From the NCBI GenBank assembly GCA_027483425.1, contig JAIXUR010000078.1, forward strand, positions 1-23,508: a stretch of DNA of 23,508 bases, read 5' to 3'. The first letter of the stretch is position 1. Each line of letters begins with the position of its first letter. The stretch is from Cyanobacteriota bacterium (lineage in GTDB: Bacteria; Cyanobacteriota; Cyanobacteriia; Phormidesmidales; Phormidesmidaceae). Positions 7,611 to 15,201 of the stretch are shown one piece after another. Position numbers and translations under genes: made by a program. The notes under the pieces are model-generated. The model saw only the letters and a list, made by a program, of their open reading frames with translations. It did no database searches and was not told the DNA's origin.

Positions 7611-7680
7611 GAGGTATGAGCCAACCTGATCTGCTTTTGCAGTACAGAGGACGATTCTCTAAGGCTTTTCAAACATCTTC

Positions 7681-8793
7681 TCAAACGGTTTGATAAACCC
7701 TAGGCCGAGCCGCCTGGCGAAACGCCTTAACCGACACCAAACTGCTGACTTCGGGATCCCATAAAATATAGTTGGCACAGTCCAGCATATCGGTCATCCG
7801 TAGCGTTTTGACCGCCGATAGAAGATGGGCATTCTCACGGTGACAGGCCTTGAGGTTGTAGTTGGGGATGCGTTCAGACAGGTGATGAATATTGTGGTAG
7901 CCGATGTCTGCGGTAAACCAATTGAACAGGGCAGGCAACTTGAGCATGCTGCTGCCCTCTACGGCGCCCCGGATGTAGTCCCAGCCCTCTGTTTTGTGGG
8001 CATACACGCCCTCAAAAATATGCTGCACAAAAAAGACCCAGATAAAAATAGTGGCCGATAGGGTTAGAACTATGGAATAAACGCTCAAGAAGAACCCAAA
8101 GCCCAGCCAATGCCCCAGCAGAAAACAGCTCCCAATCACACAAATATTGTTCAACAGAATATCCCAGAATTCTGCCGCTGACTGCCAATGCTTCGACTCG
8201 TGGGCGGCAATTATTTTGCCTAGGCGCATGCCTGGCTGCTTGCCCAGGCAGGTGAATAGATAGACGATGAAATCGTAGGCCCCAGCGATCAGCCCCAGTC
8301 TGGGTTGAATGGCCAGGTAGTAAAACCCGCCCGGAATAGCCATCAGAGGGTTTCTCAGCACCTCATAACTCCGCTGCTGGGCGGGGCTGAGCTGAGAGAA
8401 TTCATCGGTCGAGAGAAAATCTGCCACCCCCCGGTACAGTTGCCAGTTGCCGTTGGTTTTGTGATGGTAGGCATGATCCCTAGACCACGCATACTGAGGA
8501 ATTGCGTTAATGATTCCCAGCATAAACCCGACCACACGGTTCACTCGCTTAGAGCGAAACAGCGAGTAGTGCCCGCAGTCGTGCATTAACGAAAAGCTGC
8601 GGAGGGAAAAGAGCACGATTAAAACAATAATCGGGGGCAGCAACCATAGGGAAACAGCGGCCGCTTTGACGGCCAGAACCCACAACAGCCCGTAGGGAAC
8701 AACGGTATTGAGGATTTGAAAGATGGCCCGCAGGTCATTACTCTTCATGTAGGGCGTCAGGATGAAATCAGACTTTTTAAGGGTGTTTTCCAT
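7681..8793 (-). CDS. Membrane fatty acid desaturase (DesA-like)
   Basis: A di-iron membrane desaturase of 370 residues. All three histidine boxes are present: HDCGH at 71-75, HAYHH at 107-111 and HNIHH at 300-304, followed by LSERIPNYNL, the pattern of acyl-lipid desaturases in the DesA (omega-6/delta-12) superfamily. Hydrophobic segments lie at about residues 25-70, 165-190 and 215-260. It would act on membrane lipids using ferredoxin as electron donor. The ATG at 8793 is the natural start; no strong ribosome site is seen. Codon and base use is more AT-rich than the neighbouring rnb gene. The subfamily (position of the double bond, or a carotenoid-type substrate) cannot be fixed from sequence alone, so I give no symbol. 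Confidence 0.9.
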   Translation of the reverse strand: MENTLKKSDFILTPYMKSNDLRAIFQILNTVVPYGLLWVLAVKAAAVSLWLLPPIIVLIVLFSLRSFSLMHDCGHYSLFRSKRVNRVVGFMLGIINAIPQYAWSRDHAYHHKTNGNWQLYRGVADFLSTDEFSQLSPAQQRSYEVLRNPLMAIPGGFYYLAIQPRLGLIAGAYDFIVYLFTCLGKQPGMRLGKIIAAHESKHWQSAAEFWDILLNNICVIGSCFLLGHWLGFGFFLSVYSIVLTLSATIFIWVFFVQHIFEGVYAHKTEGWDYIRGAVEGSSMLKLPALFNWFTADIGYHNIHHLSERIPNYNLKACHRENAHLLSAVKTLRMTDMLDCANYILWDPEVSSLVSVKAFRQAARPRVYQTV

Positions 8794-9351
8794 GGAATAA
8801 AAACTCTTTTGGTGCGATTAAAAATGCTGAGATAAAAAAACGAAATTTTGCAGAGATATTGGCCAAGGCGCTATGGGGTACGCCTTGGCCTTTGAGGAAC
8901 GTGCCCTAGGGGGGCGTTCCGGTCCTTGGCGTCTGGTTGGTTGATCCACAGCCAAGGGGCTATTCGTCCGGTGAAATGATCGAGAGCCTCGGCGTCCCAA
9001 GGGCCTAGGCTCGGCTTGAGTCACGGATGGTCAAGATGGTAGCGATGCTTGCCACCCGGTTAGGTTCAAGGGTAAACCCCTGGGCCGGCTAGGGGGACGT
9101 CGATCAATCGATGGCTGTCTCCGGCAGCACAACAATAAAGCGATCCAGCCGCGTTACCCCTCAGTGTTACCCTGTTGATCGGCTCAAATCTCAGGCTAGG
9201 CCATCCTCGCTAGCGGAGGACATGGGGGAAATCCGCAAACAGCATGGTGAGTATAACAAAGTATTACGAGGTTAAGGGAGGCGAGGGGCCAGTTCGGGGA
9301 GCGGGCTCAAAAGGACTCGCCCTGGGCATTTGTCTTTGGTACTAGAGGGGG
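8794..9351. other. 558-bp intergenic region with two hairpins, no supported gene
   Basis: This separates the desaturase start from the rnb stop. Near the desaturase, GGCCAAGGCG (8861-8870) pairs with CGCCTTGGCC (8881-8890), and GGAACG (8896-8901) pairs with CGTTCC (8915-8920). These would lie in the desaturase 5' leader. I see no recognisable RNA gene and no convincing protein. Confidence 0.6.
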
Positions 9352-11394
9352 TTAGGTCAGCGTTGCCACCGCCGATGACATATCCTTCTCGTCGTCCACC
9401 ACTTCCTCAAAGCGAATCACATCCTGGCGGGGGCTGGCGTGGCTCACCCGAACCTGAAACTGTTCCCCCAGGGCTACGGCCCGGTTAAACCGCATGGCCA
9501 GCTCGAGACCCAGGTCTTCAACCATAATCAACCCCAGGCCTTCATCCTCCCGCAGCCAGCGCAGCAGCATCACATCCCAGGGCCGGTCTTGGTGGCGACG
9601 CAGGTATTCTAGGGCCCAGTAGCGCTTGGTCTGGCGCTCGACTAGGGTAGCCTCGTAGGCGGCAGAACTGGCCCCGATCGCGAGCTCCGTCACCTCCGTG
9701 GAGGAAAAGGGCAGTGGTTCCCCCCGCAGGTGGGCCTTGAGTTGAAAGTGAACCAGCAGGTCTAGGTAGCGGCGAATGGGAGAGGTGACCTGGCTATAGC
9801 TGTCGAGGCCCAGGGTCGCGTGGCGGCTGGGGGTGACGCCCACTTCGCTGCGGGTCATGCAGCGGCGAATGGCTGAGTCACGCACCCATCCCGTGGGCAG
9901 TTGAATCAGCTCTTCGTCGGAGGGGAGCTCGGGCTGGGGCTGGCTGCGAAACGGAATCGCGAGGGCGTGGGCCTGACCATAGCGGGCGGCCACTTCCCCC
10001 GCCAAAATCATCATTTCGGCCACCATTTGCCGGGCCATGGAGTCGTTGAGCACCTCGATGACAATGTCGTCTTCAGTCTCAGACACCTTAATGTTTGACT
10101 CGGGCATATTGATGCTGATCGCCCCCTGGGTCAGCCGCCACTGGCCCCGCACCTTGGCCCAGTGGGCCAGCCCTTGCAGTTCGGGCTCGGCGGTAATGCC
10201 CAGCTCCAGCATTTCGTCCACATCGTCGTAGGTGAGACGGTAGGTGGGACGAATCAGGGTGGGATGAATTTGGTAATCCTGAATATCTCCAGCCTCGGTG
10301 AGGGTGATGCCAAAACTGAGGGCACAGCAGGTTTGCCCCTGAATCAGGCTCATGGCCCCAGTGGCCAACTCAAGGGGAAACATCGGCACCATGCCCGTCG
10401 GCAGGTAAACCGTGGTACAGCGGCGGCGCGCCTCCAGATCTAAGTCATCCCCAGGGATCAGCCAGCGAGTCGGATCGGCGATATGCACCCACAGGCGCTG
10501 GGTGCCATCCGGCAGGGGCTCTAGGCTCAGGCCGTCGTCAATTTCTTGGGTGCTGGCATCGTCTACGGTGTAGGCCTTGAGGTGCGTGAGGTCTACACGG
10601 TGGGCATCGGGGTCAGGCGGCGGAGACTGGAGACGCTGCTGCGCCATAGTAAGGGTTTCCTCAGAGAAATGACTGGGAATTTGACTGCGCCGCAGGGCCA
10701 GATTTTCATGGACGCTCCATAGCCCCAGGGCCACGAGGGTATCAAAGGCACCCGCCACCGTTGGGGCAACCCCGAGCGCATTCAGAATGTCGATCGCCTG
10801 GGAGCGCTGACTCGACTCATCTCCCAGCAGGGCCAACCGCTCTAGGGTTTCGAGGCGGGGGCGATCGCACTTCTGCCACTCGACGGGTTCACCCCCCAGC
10901 CCCTGGCGAGCCTTGGTGACAAAGGACTCCCACTCTTGCTGGCGCTGGGTTTCGCGCTCAAGTTGCAGCCGCAGCTCATCGACCTGAGCGACGGGGCGGG
11001 GCTCGTAGCGATCGCCCTTTTGCTTAAAGAAAATTTTGTCTTCCACCAACAGGCGGTGGGCGGCGTAGGCGAAGGTGGGGCTTTGGTCAGAAAACAGCAG
11101 CTGCGCCAAAGCAGCCGGGTCGGCAGACTCCCCGGCTTCAGTTAAAAACTCCCACGCTATTTCTAGGGTAGAAGGGTCTATGTAGGCCTCGGCTTCGGCC
11201 ACAAAGGGGCCAATGTCGGCGGGCTTGTAGGATGCACCGCTGACCTCGTAGGTGAAGTCGCGGGGGTGCAGGGTGTAGGCTTGGCCCCGCTCGTCGATGA
11301 CAACCCAGTTTTTTTTACCCTCGGGCCGGTCTGCCACTCCTAAACGGAGCTGCCCCTGGTGCTTAAATTCAACTAGCGTTCCTTTGTCAACCAA
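9352..11394 (-). CDS. rnb: RNase II/RNase R family exoribonuclease
   Basis: A 680-residue 3'-5' exoribonuclease with an RNB catalytic domain. The N-terminal part (about 1-90) resembles cold-shock/SH3-like RNA-binding folds (KGTLVEFKHQGQLRLGVADR, GKKNWVVIDE). The RNB domain begins near residue 275; its metal-binding motif reads DDASTQEIDDGLS and continues into VHIADPTRWLIPGDDLD and the ARRRCTTVYLP segment. QVTSPIRRYLDLLVH, the RNB 'SPIRRY' motif, lies near residue 545. A C-terminal S1-like barrel ends the chain. The start is a TTG at 11394, chosen because conservation begins immediately (VDKGTLVEF). It lies 35 bases after rpsR, in the rpmG-rpsR-rnb order commonly seen in cyanobacteria, and is probably co-transcribed. 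It takes part in RNA turnover or rRNA processing. Confidence 0.93.
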   Translation of the reverse strand: MVDKGTLVEFKHQGQLRLGVADRPEGKKNWVVIDERGQAYTLHPRDFTYEVSGASYKPADIGPFVAEAEAYIDPSTLEIAWEFLTEAGESADPAALAQLLFSDQSPTFAYAAHRLLVEDKIFFKQKGDRYEPRPVAQVDELRLQLERETQRQQEWESFVTKARQGLGGEPVEWQKCDRPRLETLERLALLGDESSQRSQAIDILNALGVAPTVAGAFDTLVALGLWSVHENLALRRSQIPSHFSEETLTMAQQRLQSPPPDPDAHRVDLTHLKAYTVDDASTQEIDDGLSLEPLPDGTQRLWVHIADPTRWLIPGDDLDLEARRRCTTVYLPTGMVPMFPLELATGAMSLIQGQTCCALSFGITLTEAGDIQDYQIHPTLIRPTYRLTYDDVDEMLELGITAEPELQGLAHWAKVRGQWRLTQGAISINMPESNIKVSETEDDIVIEVLNDSMARQMVAEMMILAGEVAARYGQAHALAIPFRSQPQPELPSDEELIQLPTGWVRDSAIRRCMTRSEVGVTPSRHATLGLDSYSQVTSPIRRYLDLLVHFQLKAHLRGEPLPFSSTEVTELAIGASSAAYEATLVERQTKRYWALEYLRRHQDRPWDVMLLRWLREDEGLGLIMVEDLGLELAMRFNRAVALGEQFQVRVSHASPRQDVIRFEEVVDDEKDMSSAVATLT

Positions 11395-11429
11395 GCCAAC
11401 ACCCTAGCGATCGCCATCCCTAGCCTAGC

Positions 11430-11645
11430 CTAGCCTTCCCCATTCACATAGGGGAGCAGGGCAATAATGCGGGCGCGCTTGATGCCGGTGGTGAGATCCC
11501 GCTGTTGTTTAGCGGTCAAGCCGGTAATGCGGCGGGGCAAAATCTTGCCGCGCTCGGTGATGAACTTACGGAGCAGATCCACATCTTTGTAGTCAATGGG
11601 GTCTCCGGGCTTGATTGGAGATACTCGACGACGAAAATAGGCCAT
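11430..11645 (-). CDS. rpsR: 30S ribosomal protein bS18
   Basis: A 71-residue S18 with the expected conserved pattern: YFRRRVSPIKPGDPIDYKDVDLLRKFI, then GKILPRRITGLTAKQQRDLTTGIKRARIIALLPY. It binds 16S rRNA in the platform of the small subunit next to bS6. It follows rpmG after 9 bases and precedes rnb. Confidence 0.98.
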   Translation of the reverse strand: MAYFRRRVSPIKPGDPIDYKDVDLLRKFITERGKILPRRITGLTAKQQRDLTTGIKRARIIALLPYVNGEG

Positions 11646-11654
11646 GGGTGCTAA

Positions 11655-11843
11655 TTACTTGATCTCTTTGTGGACAGTGTGCTTGTTGCAGTGGGTGCAG
11701 AACTTCTTCAGTTCGATGCGGTTGGTCGTGTTACGACGGTTCTTTTGGGTGGTGTAGCGAGATACACCGTTAGAGCGCTTGTCCGGGTTAGTCCGGCACT
11801 CTGTGCACTCAAGGGTGATGACGAGGCGGACGCCTTTAGCCAT
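11655..11843 (-). CDS. rpmG: 50S ribosomal protein bL33
   Basis: A 62-residue L33 containing the two zinc-binding pairs CTEC and CTHC (the C+ form), with VRLVITLECTECRT near the start and KFCTHCNKHTVHKE at the end. It is the first gene of the rpmG-rpsR-rnb cluster; the promoter should lie between 11844 and about 11950. Confidence 0.98.
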   Translation of the reverse strand: MAKGVRLVITLECTECRTNPDKRSNGVSRYTTQKNRRNTTNRIELKKFCTHCNKHTVHKEIK

Positions 11844-12264
11844 GACAGTTCACCTGAAAATAGGGCGGGCAGATATTAAGACACAGTCTTTCATTATTTC
11901 ACAGGCTGCTCAGATCTGCCAAATTTGATTTTTTGAAACGGCGGGTAATGGGGTGGACAAGAGGTAGGGTGGGCATTGCCCACCGACAAATTCGGCGGTA
12001 TAGCTAGAGTCGGGGGCCTGCGGCGCACAATTGGGATCGAAAGCCAGATCTGCTGCTGGGGCCATTTCGCTGGCCCCAGACCCTCGGCTTCGCGCGTCCT
12101 CCGGCCTACGAGAAGGGCGTTCCGCCGCCCTTCACCCCACGGAAAGGAGTGACCGATTATCAGTTTAAACCTCTGTTTTGCTAATCAGCCTGTGAGCAAC
12201 ATTTACCCCCGACGTTCTTCCCTTCACCTTCCCTACCGTCTTCACCACTCCACTCACCCACTCC
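11844..12264. other. 421-bp intergenic region with several hairpins
   Basis: It contains GGTGGGC-ATT-GCCCACC (11968-11984), a palindrome seen repeatedly in cyanobacterial genomes. TGGGGCCA (12057-12064) pairs with TGGCCCCA (12071-12078), and GAAGGGCG (12112-12119) pairs with CGCCCTTC (12126-12133). It must also hold the rpmG promoter (-). The hairpins lie downstream of the bilin lyase stop at 12265. No protein gene is supported. Confidence 0.6.
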
Positions 12265-12816
12265 CTACCCCTCCACCTTTTGCTCCACCCCAAAGCCCAC
12301 CAGCACCAATGTATCCAGCGCCTCACCCTCGGCGGGGCGCTGGTAGTTGAGAATACGGCGAATGCGCATGGTGGGATTGACTAACAGGATGGAATCGACG
12401 GAAACCACGCGGGTGTAGGGCGTCGTCATGAGCAGCTCGCGGTTGCTGTAGCGAAAGGTGGAGACCAGGGGGCGATCTTCTTCGTAGGCGCGATCGCGCA
12501 GATAGTCGCCGGTCAGCACCGTGCCCTCCTGCTGACGGGGGACAAACAGCGCCCGCAATTCCTGGGAAACCTCTTCGCCCTTTTCAGACACCGTGCGGAA
12601 GGCCAGCTGAAACCCCGGCAACTGGTCGATATTGGCTACGTCGCCGTAGCTGTTGTCGGCCAGCACCTGGCGGCGCAGGGCGGGGGTAATGGCATCGACC
12701 CGAAAATCTGTGTGCGATCGCTCGATCTCCTGATGGGTCAGGTAGTGGTAGGTGCGATCGATGGACCAGTGGCCCACGCAACAGTCAAAGAAGTAGGTGA
12801 TGTCAGCTAAATCCAT
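12265..12816 (-). CDS. CpcS/CpeS-type phycobiliprotein lyase (first of a divergent pair)
   Basis: A chromophore lyase-like protein of 183 residues, the usual length for the CpcS/CpeS lipocalin-like family, which attaches phycocyanobilin to Cys84-type sites of phycobiliprotein beta (and allophycocyanin) subunits. Visible features are the N-terminal ITYFFDCCVGHWSIDRTYHYL (family pattern G-x-W-x-x-x-R-x-x-H), the middle Gly-Asp strand GTVLTGDYLRDRAYEEDRPL, and the late strand RELLMTTPYTRVVSVDSILLVNP ending in RIRRILNYQ. It differs clearly from the second lyase at 13110, so the two may form a CpcS/CpcU-like pair; subgroup assignment needs a tree. It is transcribed away from that gene, with shared regulatory DNA at 12817-13109. 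Confidence 0.85.
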   Translation of the reverse strand: MDLADITYFFDCCVGHWSIDRTYHYLTHQEIERSHTDFRVDAITPALRRQVLADNSYGDVANIDQLPGFQLAFRTVSEKGEEVSQELRALFVPRQQEGTVLTGDYLRDRAYEEDRPLVSTFRYSNRELLMTTPYTRVVSVDSILLVNPTMRIRRILNYQRPAEGEALDTLVLVGFGVEQKVEG

Positions 12817-12910
12817 AGCATCAGCCCTGGGGTAAGTGCTTCAATTCTCACGGTACCAGGGTTGGCGGGGCCTTGGCCAACCCGCGCCCACCCGCCGCCT
12901 AGACGGCCTG

Positions 12911-12946
12911 GCATTAAGTATTAATGCTTACAGAATCCCCTGTAAG
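12911..12946. promoter_or_regulatory. Twin inverted repeats between the divergent bilin lyases
   Basis: GCATTAA-GTA-TTAATGC (12911-12927) is immediately followed by, and shares one base with, CTTACAG-6-CTGTAAG (12927-12946). Both have perfect 7-bp arms. They lie between the lyase genes starting at 12816 (-) and 13110 (+), a natural place for an operator controlling both. Function is inferred. Confidence 0.5.
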
Positions 12947-13109
12947 ACTGCGTAGGATGAAGCACAAGCTTAACGCTATACCCCGTCCGGGTAATTGCTG
13001 GATCGGTGGCCGCCCACTATGATGGGTAAAACCAAAGTTAAGAAATCCAACAATCCCTGATCAATGACTTGACTTTCGTTCCATTGTACCCATTTCTGGA
13101 TGATTGACG

Positions 13110-13646
13110 ATGCCTTTCTCTGCTGACACCGCCCTCATTTTGGCTGAGTCCCTGGTACAGTCCTTTTTTCAAGAAACCGTCGGCGACTGGCGATCGGAGC
13201 GTCGCTACTACACCCTCAAAAGTGGCGAAACCCAGGCAGTGGTCAGTCACCTGACGATCGAGTTTCTGGCGGCGGGGGCACCCCCATTGCTTCAACTGGC
13301 TGAACTCCACCAGCTGGATGCCCAAAGCCCTCTGATCTGCGGCACCACTGTCACCTGGGAAAGTGACTACGTGGGCACCGGCAAAAAGCCCGTGGTGGGC
13401 AGCACCCTCTTTGGGGTGCGGGGCACTACTCTGTATCGCGATCGCGGCTTTGCCACCACCAAGCCCGTCACCGCCCAGTACCACTTCAACGACAGCCGTA
13501 CCCTGGTGCTCAAAACCCAGTACAACGACTCCTGCTTTGAGGAAGAACTGCGGCTGATTGGCCAGCGCTACCGAACCCGCCAAACGATCATTTCCCGCGC
13601 CGGGGAAGAAATCATGATTGGCCAGTATTTGGAAACGCGGATCTAG
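13110..13646 (+). CDS. CpcS/CpeS-type phycobiliprotein lyase (second of a divergent pair)
   Basis: A 178-residue chromophore lyase. It has the family hallmarks: VGDWRSERRYYTL near residue 24, then VSHLTIEFL, a W-E-S strand (TVTWESDYVGTGKKPVVGSTLFGV), YRDRGFATTKPVTAQYHF and the C-terminal ELRLIGQRYRTRQTIISRAGEEIMIGQYLE. The ATG at 13110 is preferred over a TTG two codons upstream (13104). Lyases of this family accept a broad range of phycobiliprotein subunits and bilins. Its partner or paralogue lies divergently at 12816. The gene ends 50 bases before the end of a convergent gene, with a shared hairpin terminator between. The exact subgroup is not assigned. Confidence 0.92.
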   Translation: MPFSADTALILAESLVQSFFQETVGDWRSERRYYTLKSGETQAVVSHLTIEFLAAGAPPLLQLAELHQLDAQSPLICGTTVTWESDYVGTGKKPVVGSTLFGVRGTTLYRDRGFATTKPVTAQYHFNDSRTLVLKTQYNDSCFEEELRLIGQRYRTRQTIISRAGEEIMIGQYLETRI

Positions 13647-13663
13647 TCCGGTAAGACAGCCGA

Positions 13664-13701
13664 CAGTGAGGGGATTTCAGCATGCCAAAATCTCCTCACT
13701 G
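13664..13701. terminator. Hairpin shared by convergent genes
   Basis: A 14-bp stem (13664-13677 with 13688-13701, one G-T wobble) and a 10-base loop lie just after the lyase stop. On the minus strand the same hairpin contains the stop codon of the propeller gene (13696-13698). No long T-tract follows, so termination strength is uncertain. Confidence 0.6.
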
Positions 13702-14718
13702 CCTCGCTTCCAGCACCACAGGACTCACCAGCCCCCAATGGGGGGTGCCCTGGCCGGTGGTCAAACTGACCCAGCCCAGCCCTTCGCTGGTGCCGACCCA
13801 AATTTTGTTGCCCGTGTTGGGTGAAAGGGACAGAATTTGCCCCGAGGGCAGCGACGGCACTTGGCCCAGCAGCTCACCACTGTCGGGCTTGATCTTAAAT
13901 AAGCCGGTGGTGGTGCCCACCCAGAGATTGCCGGCCTGGTCAAATTCTGTTGTTTGCACGCTGCGACCCCGCATGGTGCCGACCGATCGCACCAATTCGG
14001 CCCGTACCGGGTCGACCACCAGCAGTCCGCTGGCGGTACCCACCCACAGATTCCCCTGGGGGTCTAGGGTGATCGACTGCACCACGCCACCGGGCAGGTT
14101 GCCGACCTCGCGGATGGGGAAGGCGGTGGCGGTGTTTACCTGCACCAGCCCGCTGAGGGTGCCGACCCAGAGGTTGTGGTTGCGATCGAGGGCCAGGGCG
14201 TTGGCACTGACCCCCGGCAGCTTTTCCAGGGTGGTCATCAGCAGACCGCGATCGGGGCTAACCATCACCAGGCCGCGATCGGTGCCCACCCAGAGAAAAC
14301 CGCGATGATCGATGAGTAACGACAGCACCCGATTCGAGGGCAGCTGAAAGTTTTGGGCGGTGATGGCGTTGGTGCGGGGGTCGACTCGCACCAACCCGTC
14401 GAAGGTGCCTACCCAAATGCGGCCTACTCGGTCTTGGGCTAGGGCTTGGAGGGTACGACTGGGCAGTCTCACCTGCTGGAGCACGCGTCCGGTTTCGGGG
14501 TTGATGCGCGAGAGACCGGCCCAAGACCCCACCCACAGATCGCCCGTAAAGTCGGGCTGTAGGGCCGTGACCCGGTAGTCAGTGGCAAGGGGAGCTTGGG
14601 CGAGGGAGCGCGGCGACGCAGCGGGGGAGATCTGTAGGGCTGGATAGTGGGCCGGAGGGAGTGGGTCAAGACTCCCCGATGACACCATTAGCGACGATAG
14701 AAACAGCAGGCTTAGCAT
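13696..14718 (-). CDS. Exported seven-bladed beta-propeller protein (Reg_prop/WVG repeats)
   Basis: A 340-residue protein made of about 41-residue repeats, each carrying a W-V-G core: LWVGSWAGL, IWVGTFDGL, LWVGTDRGL, LWVGTLSGL, LWVGTASGL, LWVGTTTGL and IWVGTSEGL. Seven copies make one full seven-bladed propeller. Such repeats usually form the periplasmic sensor half of hybrid two-component kinases, but here no transmembrane kinase part follows. The ATG at 14718 is preferred because GGGGAGAG lies just upstream and the chain then begins with a signal-peptide-like MLSLLFLSSLMVSS. A longer frame to 14775 lacks such support. It is convergent with the lyase and divergent from rbcL. The ligand or partner is unknown. 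Confidence 0.88.
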   Translation of the reverse strand: MLSLLFLSSLMVSSGSLDPLPPAHYPALQISPAASPRSLAQAPLATDYRVTALQPDFTGDLWVGSWAGLSRINPETGRVLQQVRLPSRTLQALAQDRVGRIWVGTFDGLVRVDPRTNAITAQNFQLPSNRVLSLLIDHRGFLWVGTDRGLVMVSPDRGLLMTTLEKLPGVSANALALDRNHNLWVGTLSGLVQVNTATAFPIREVGNLPGGVVQSITLDPQGNLWVGTASGLLVVDPVRAELVRSVGTMRGRSVQTTEFDQAGNLWVGTTTGLFKIKPDSGELLGQVPSLPSGQILSLSPNTGNKIWVGTSEGLGWVSLTTGQGTPHWGLVSPVVLEARQ

Positions 14719-15201
14719 AGTCTCTCCCCACGGTTTGCGGTGGCGTGTAACAGCCCCAAATGGATGGCCCCTCAAGCTTCAGAGCATCTCAAGCGTTACA
14801 GTATATCGGCAATCGCGGCGGGTGGCATTTTGAGCTCAATTTTGCCGATCAGCATTCCTTGGCCGCAATACATGGCCCGCTTCAAGGAACTTGAGAAACC
14901 CACACGTTGGTTCACCATCATTCATAATTTTAAGTTATGAATCTATACAGATCTTTCTAAACTAAACTTATCCAATCGCTGATAGTATGCTAAAGCATAA
15001 GGTAATGAAAGATACCTAAAGCGCTTGCAAAACAGACGTTTTGGGGGTTGCGCGGGTATCTTCTATCGGCTCAAACTGGCGTGAACATCTGAATGAGGCT
15101 TGGGCTGAGCAGAGGCTTTCTTAGTTAAGGAAGCTTATTTCTGTGCGGCTAGGCTACAGAGGTTCGCTTGAGGGATTCTTAGATTCACAGGAAGGGAGAT
15201 A
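14719..15201. promoter_or_regulatory. rbc operon upstream region with three palindromes
   Basis: A 483-bp non-coding stretch upstream of rbcL. It holds ATTCATAA-7-TTATGAAT (14920-14942), a T-rich LysR-type symmetry that is a candidate site for the Rubisco regulator RbcR; TATGCT-AA-AGCATA (14986-14999); and CAAAAC-AGAC-GTTTTG (15028-15043) flanked by GCGC (15021-15024 and 15050-15053), which can fold in the leader RNA. The ribosome site AGGGAG lies just before the rbcL ATG. The transcription start was not located. Confidence 0.5.

Noticed and set aside
7466..7684. A 72-codon minus-strand frame after the desaturase
   Set aside because: It starts with TTG at the desaturase stop, runs through the nested inverted repeats and has no recognisable protein pattern.
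8818..9024. A 68-codon minus-strand frame upstream of the desaturase
   Set aside because: The Arg/Pro-rich composition is typical of chance frames in GC-rich DNA, and it overlaps two hairpins.
9222..9275. A 17-codon plus-strand frame with a GGAGG just before its ATG
   Set aside because: It is too short to judge, the spacing to the ATG is tight, and no neighbour suggests a leader peptide role.
14740..14940. A 66-codon plus-strand frame upstream of rbcL
   Set aside because: It has no ribosome site or protein pattern and overlaps the rbc regulatory region and palindrome.
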